A DNA stretch of 64,000 nucleotides from Phragmites australis (taxonomy: Eukaryota > Streptophyta > Magnoliopsida > Poales > Poaceae), in the NCBI RefSeq assembly GCF_958298935.1, contig NC_084921.1, positions 35,111,501 to 35,175,500 on the forward strand, given 5' to 3'. Both the position numbers and the translations under genes were made by a program. The notes beneath the pieces were generated by a model. That model had not been told where the DNA came from, ran no database searches, and saw nothing but the letters and a program-made list of their open reading frames with translations. This document shows, one piece after another, positions 63,107 to 64,000 of this stretch (position 1 is its first letter; every line of letters starts with the position of its first letter).

Positions 63107-64000
63107 CAGGGTGGGAGACGGTTTTGGTTGTTGACCTGCTAAGTTAAATCTGTATTTTATAGGGCTTTTATTCAGTGTTTTTCTTCTTTTTCTTTTGCTT
63201 TCCGTTTTGTGGTTGGGATGAAAAGGATGTGCTTGTAGGGCACACTTTGTTGCTGTTGAAGAATAATTTTATTTTCTATCCGATGGACGGTGCATGATCT
63301 CATCAAAATGGTTTTGTTTTGTCGAATGTATAGCTATGGGTTAAAACTAGTTTTTACATTTATTTGTGCATCTAAATAAGATCCAAGTGGTATGAGAAGA
63401 CCATCGTGTATAGTACAAAAGTAAAAAAAGGGACTATTAAAATTGAGAGAAAACTCAGTTATTACTTATACTCTAACTTGCTATTCAAGTTCATCGTTTG
63501 CTACAGCTAGTAATCTATATATTATTATTTGAGTGTTAAAAATAGTTATCATGATCGCTCTTAACACCACGAAATTACCACATTAATCGAGGAAAAAGAA
63601 AAAGATATAGATCACTCATTGTTATCAACGTCTAACGGTCTAGATTAAATTAAATAGTTCATATCAAATACGATTAATAAATAGCTAAATTTGGAATTAA
63701 AATTTATTAAAAAATTAGTATTTCGATTTCTATAAGGTTTGGATAGCAAAATAACTAAATAAAGAGTCCAATTAAAATAAAATTAATAATAATTGAAATT
63801 AGGGTTAAAATAGAAAAAAGATCCATATCAAATATAGTCTTAGAAAAAAATCAAATACCTAAATAAAAAGTCCATATAAAATACAATTAATCAATAGTAA
63901 AATTTATAATAAAAATAATGAAAAAATTTAAAATTCTTACTACGACAATAGATTCAGAAGCACCGTGTAACTCAAGGTCGTCATCGCATCAAGCAAGCAG
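63107..64000. other. AT-rich upstream DNA of the F-box gene
   Basis: No gene is seen. Bases about 63655-63910 contain diverged direct repeats: TCATATCAAATACGATTAAT and, further on, CCATATAAAATACAATTAAT. Confidence 0.5.

Overview
The window is nuclear DNA from a grass (Poaceae). This rests on an intact tandem pair of beta-carbonic anhydrase genes with a grass-type plastid transit exon, several grass transposon families, and GC-rich exons set in AT-rich spacer. The species cannot be named from the sequence. There are no rRNA, tRNA or CRISPR features and nothing prokaryotic.

Region 1 (1-20 kb) is the carbonic anhydrase cluster. Copy A has a plastid transit-peptide exon at 3361-3516, a second internal promoter and leader exon near 6855-8110, and six core coding exons (8452-11877). 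Copy B (about 16.2-19.2 kb) repeats the internal promoter, leader and core exons but has no transit exon of its own. The layout predicts a plastid and a cytosolic product from A and a cytosolic product from B. A 1.1-kb hAT-like element sits between the ancestral TATA box and the transcript leader of the internal promoter of copy A.

Region 2 (19.8-32.5 kb) is a transposon nest carrying host-gene fragments: a CACTA-type terminus, the first two exons of ketol-acid reductoisomerase with a mutated splice acceptor, a hAT element (perfect 8-bp duplication) carrying a piece of GH17 beta-1,3-glucanase, a TIR element split by a decayed Ty1-copia retrotransposon, and a damaged group-I bZIP gene fragment.

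Region 3 (32.6-52.3 kb) is mostly repeats. It holds four solo LTRs recognisable by TG...CA ends and 5-bp target duplications. One lies in reverse orientation inside another and itself carries two hAT MITEs. Between them are a Mutator-like transposase relic ending in a (GA)n tract, a DUF1618-like fragment, exon-like orphans, and a PMD-like/GRF-zinc-finger transposon gene pair.

Region 4 (52.9-64 kb) has a plastidic ATP/ADP translocator gene (NTT/AATP) disabled by several lesions, a LINE-like repeat, and an apparently intact two-exon F-box gene on the minus strand.

I did not find a convincing wholly new biological system. The most interesting locus is the dual-promoter carbonic anhydrase cluster with its transposon-split promoter, followed by the fragment-carrying nest and the palindrome arrays inside the solo LTRs.
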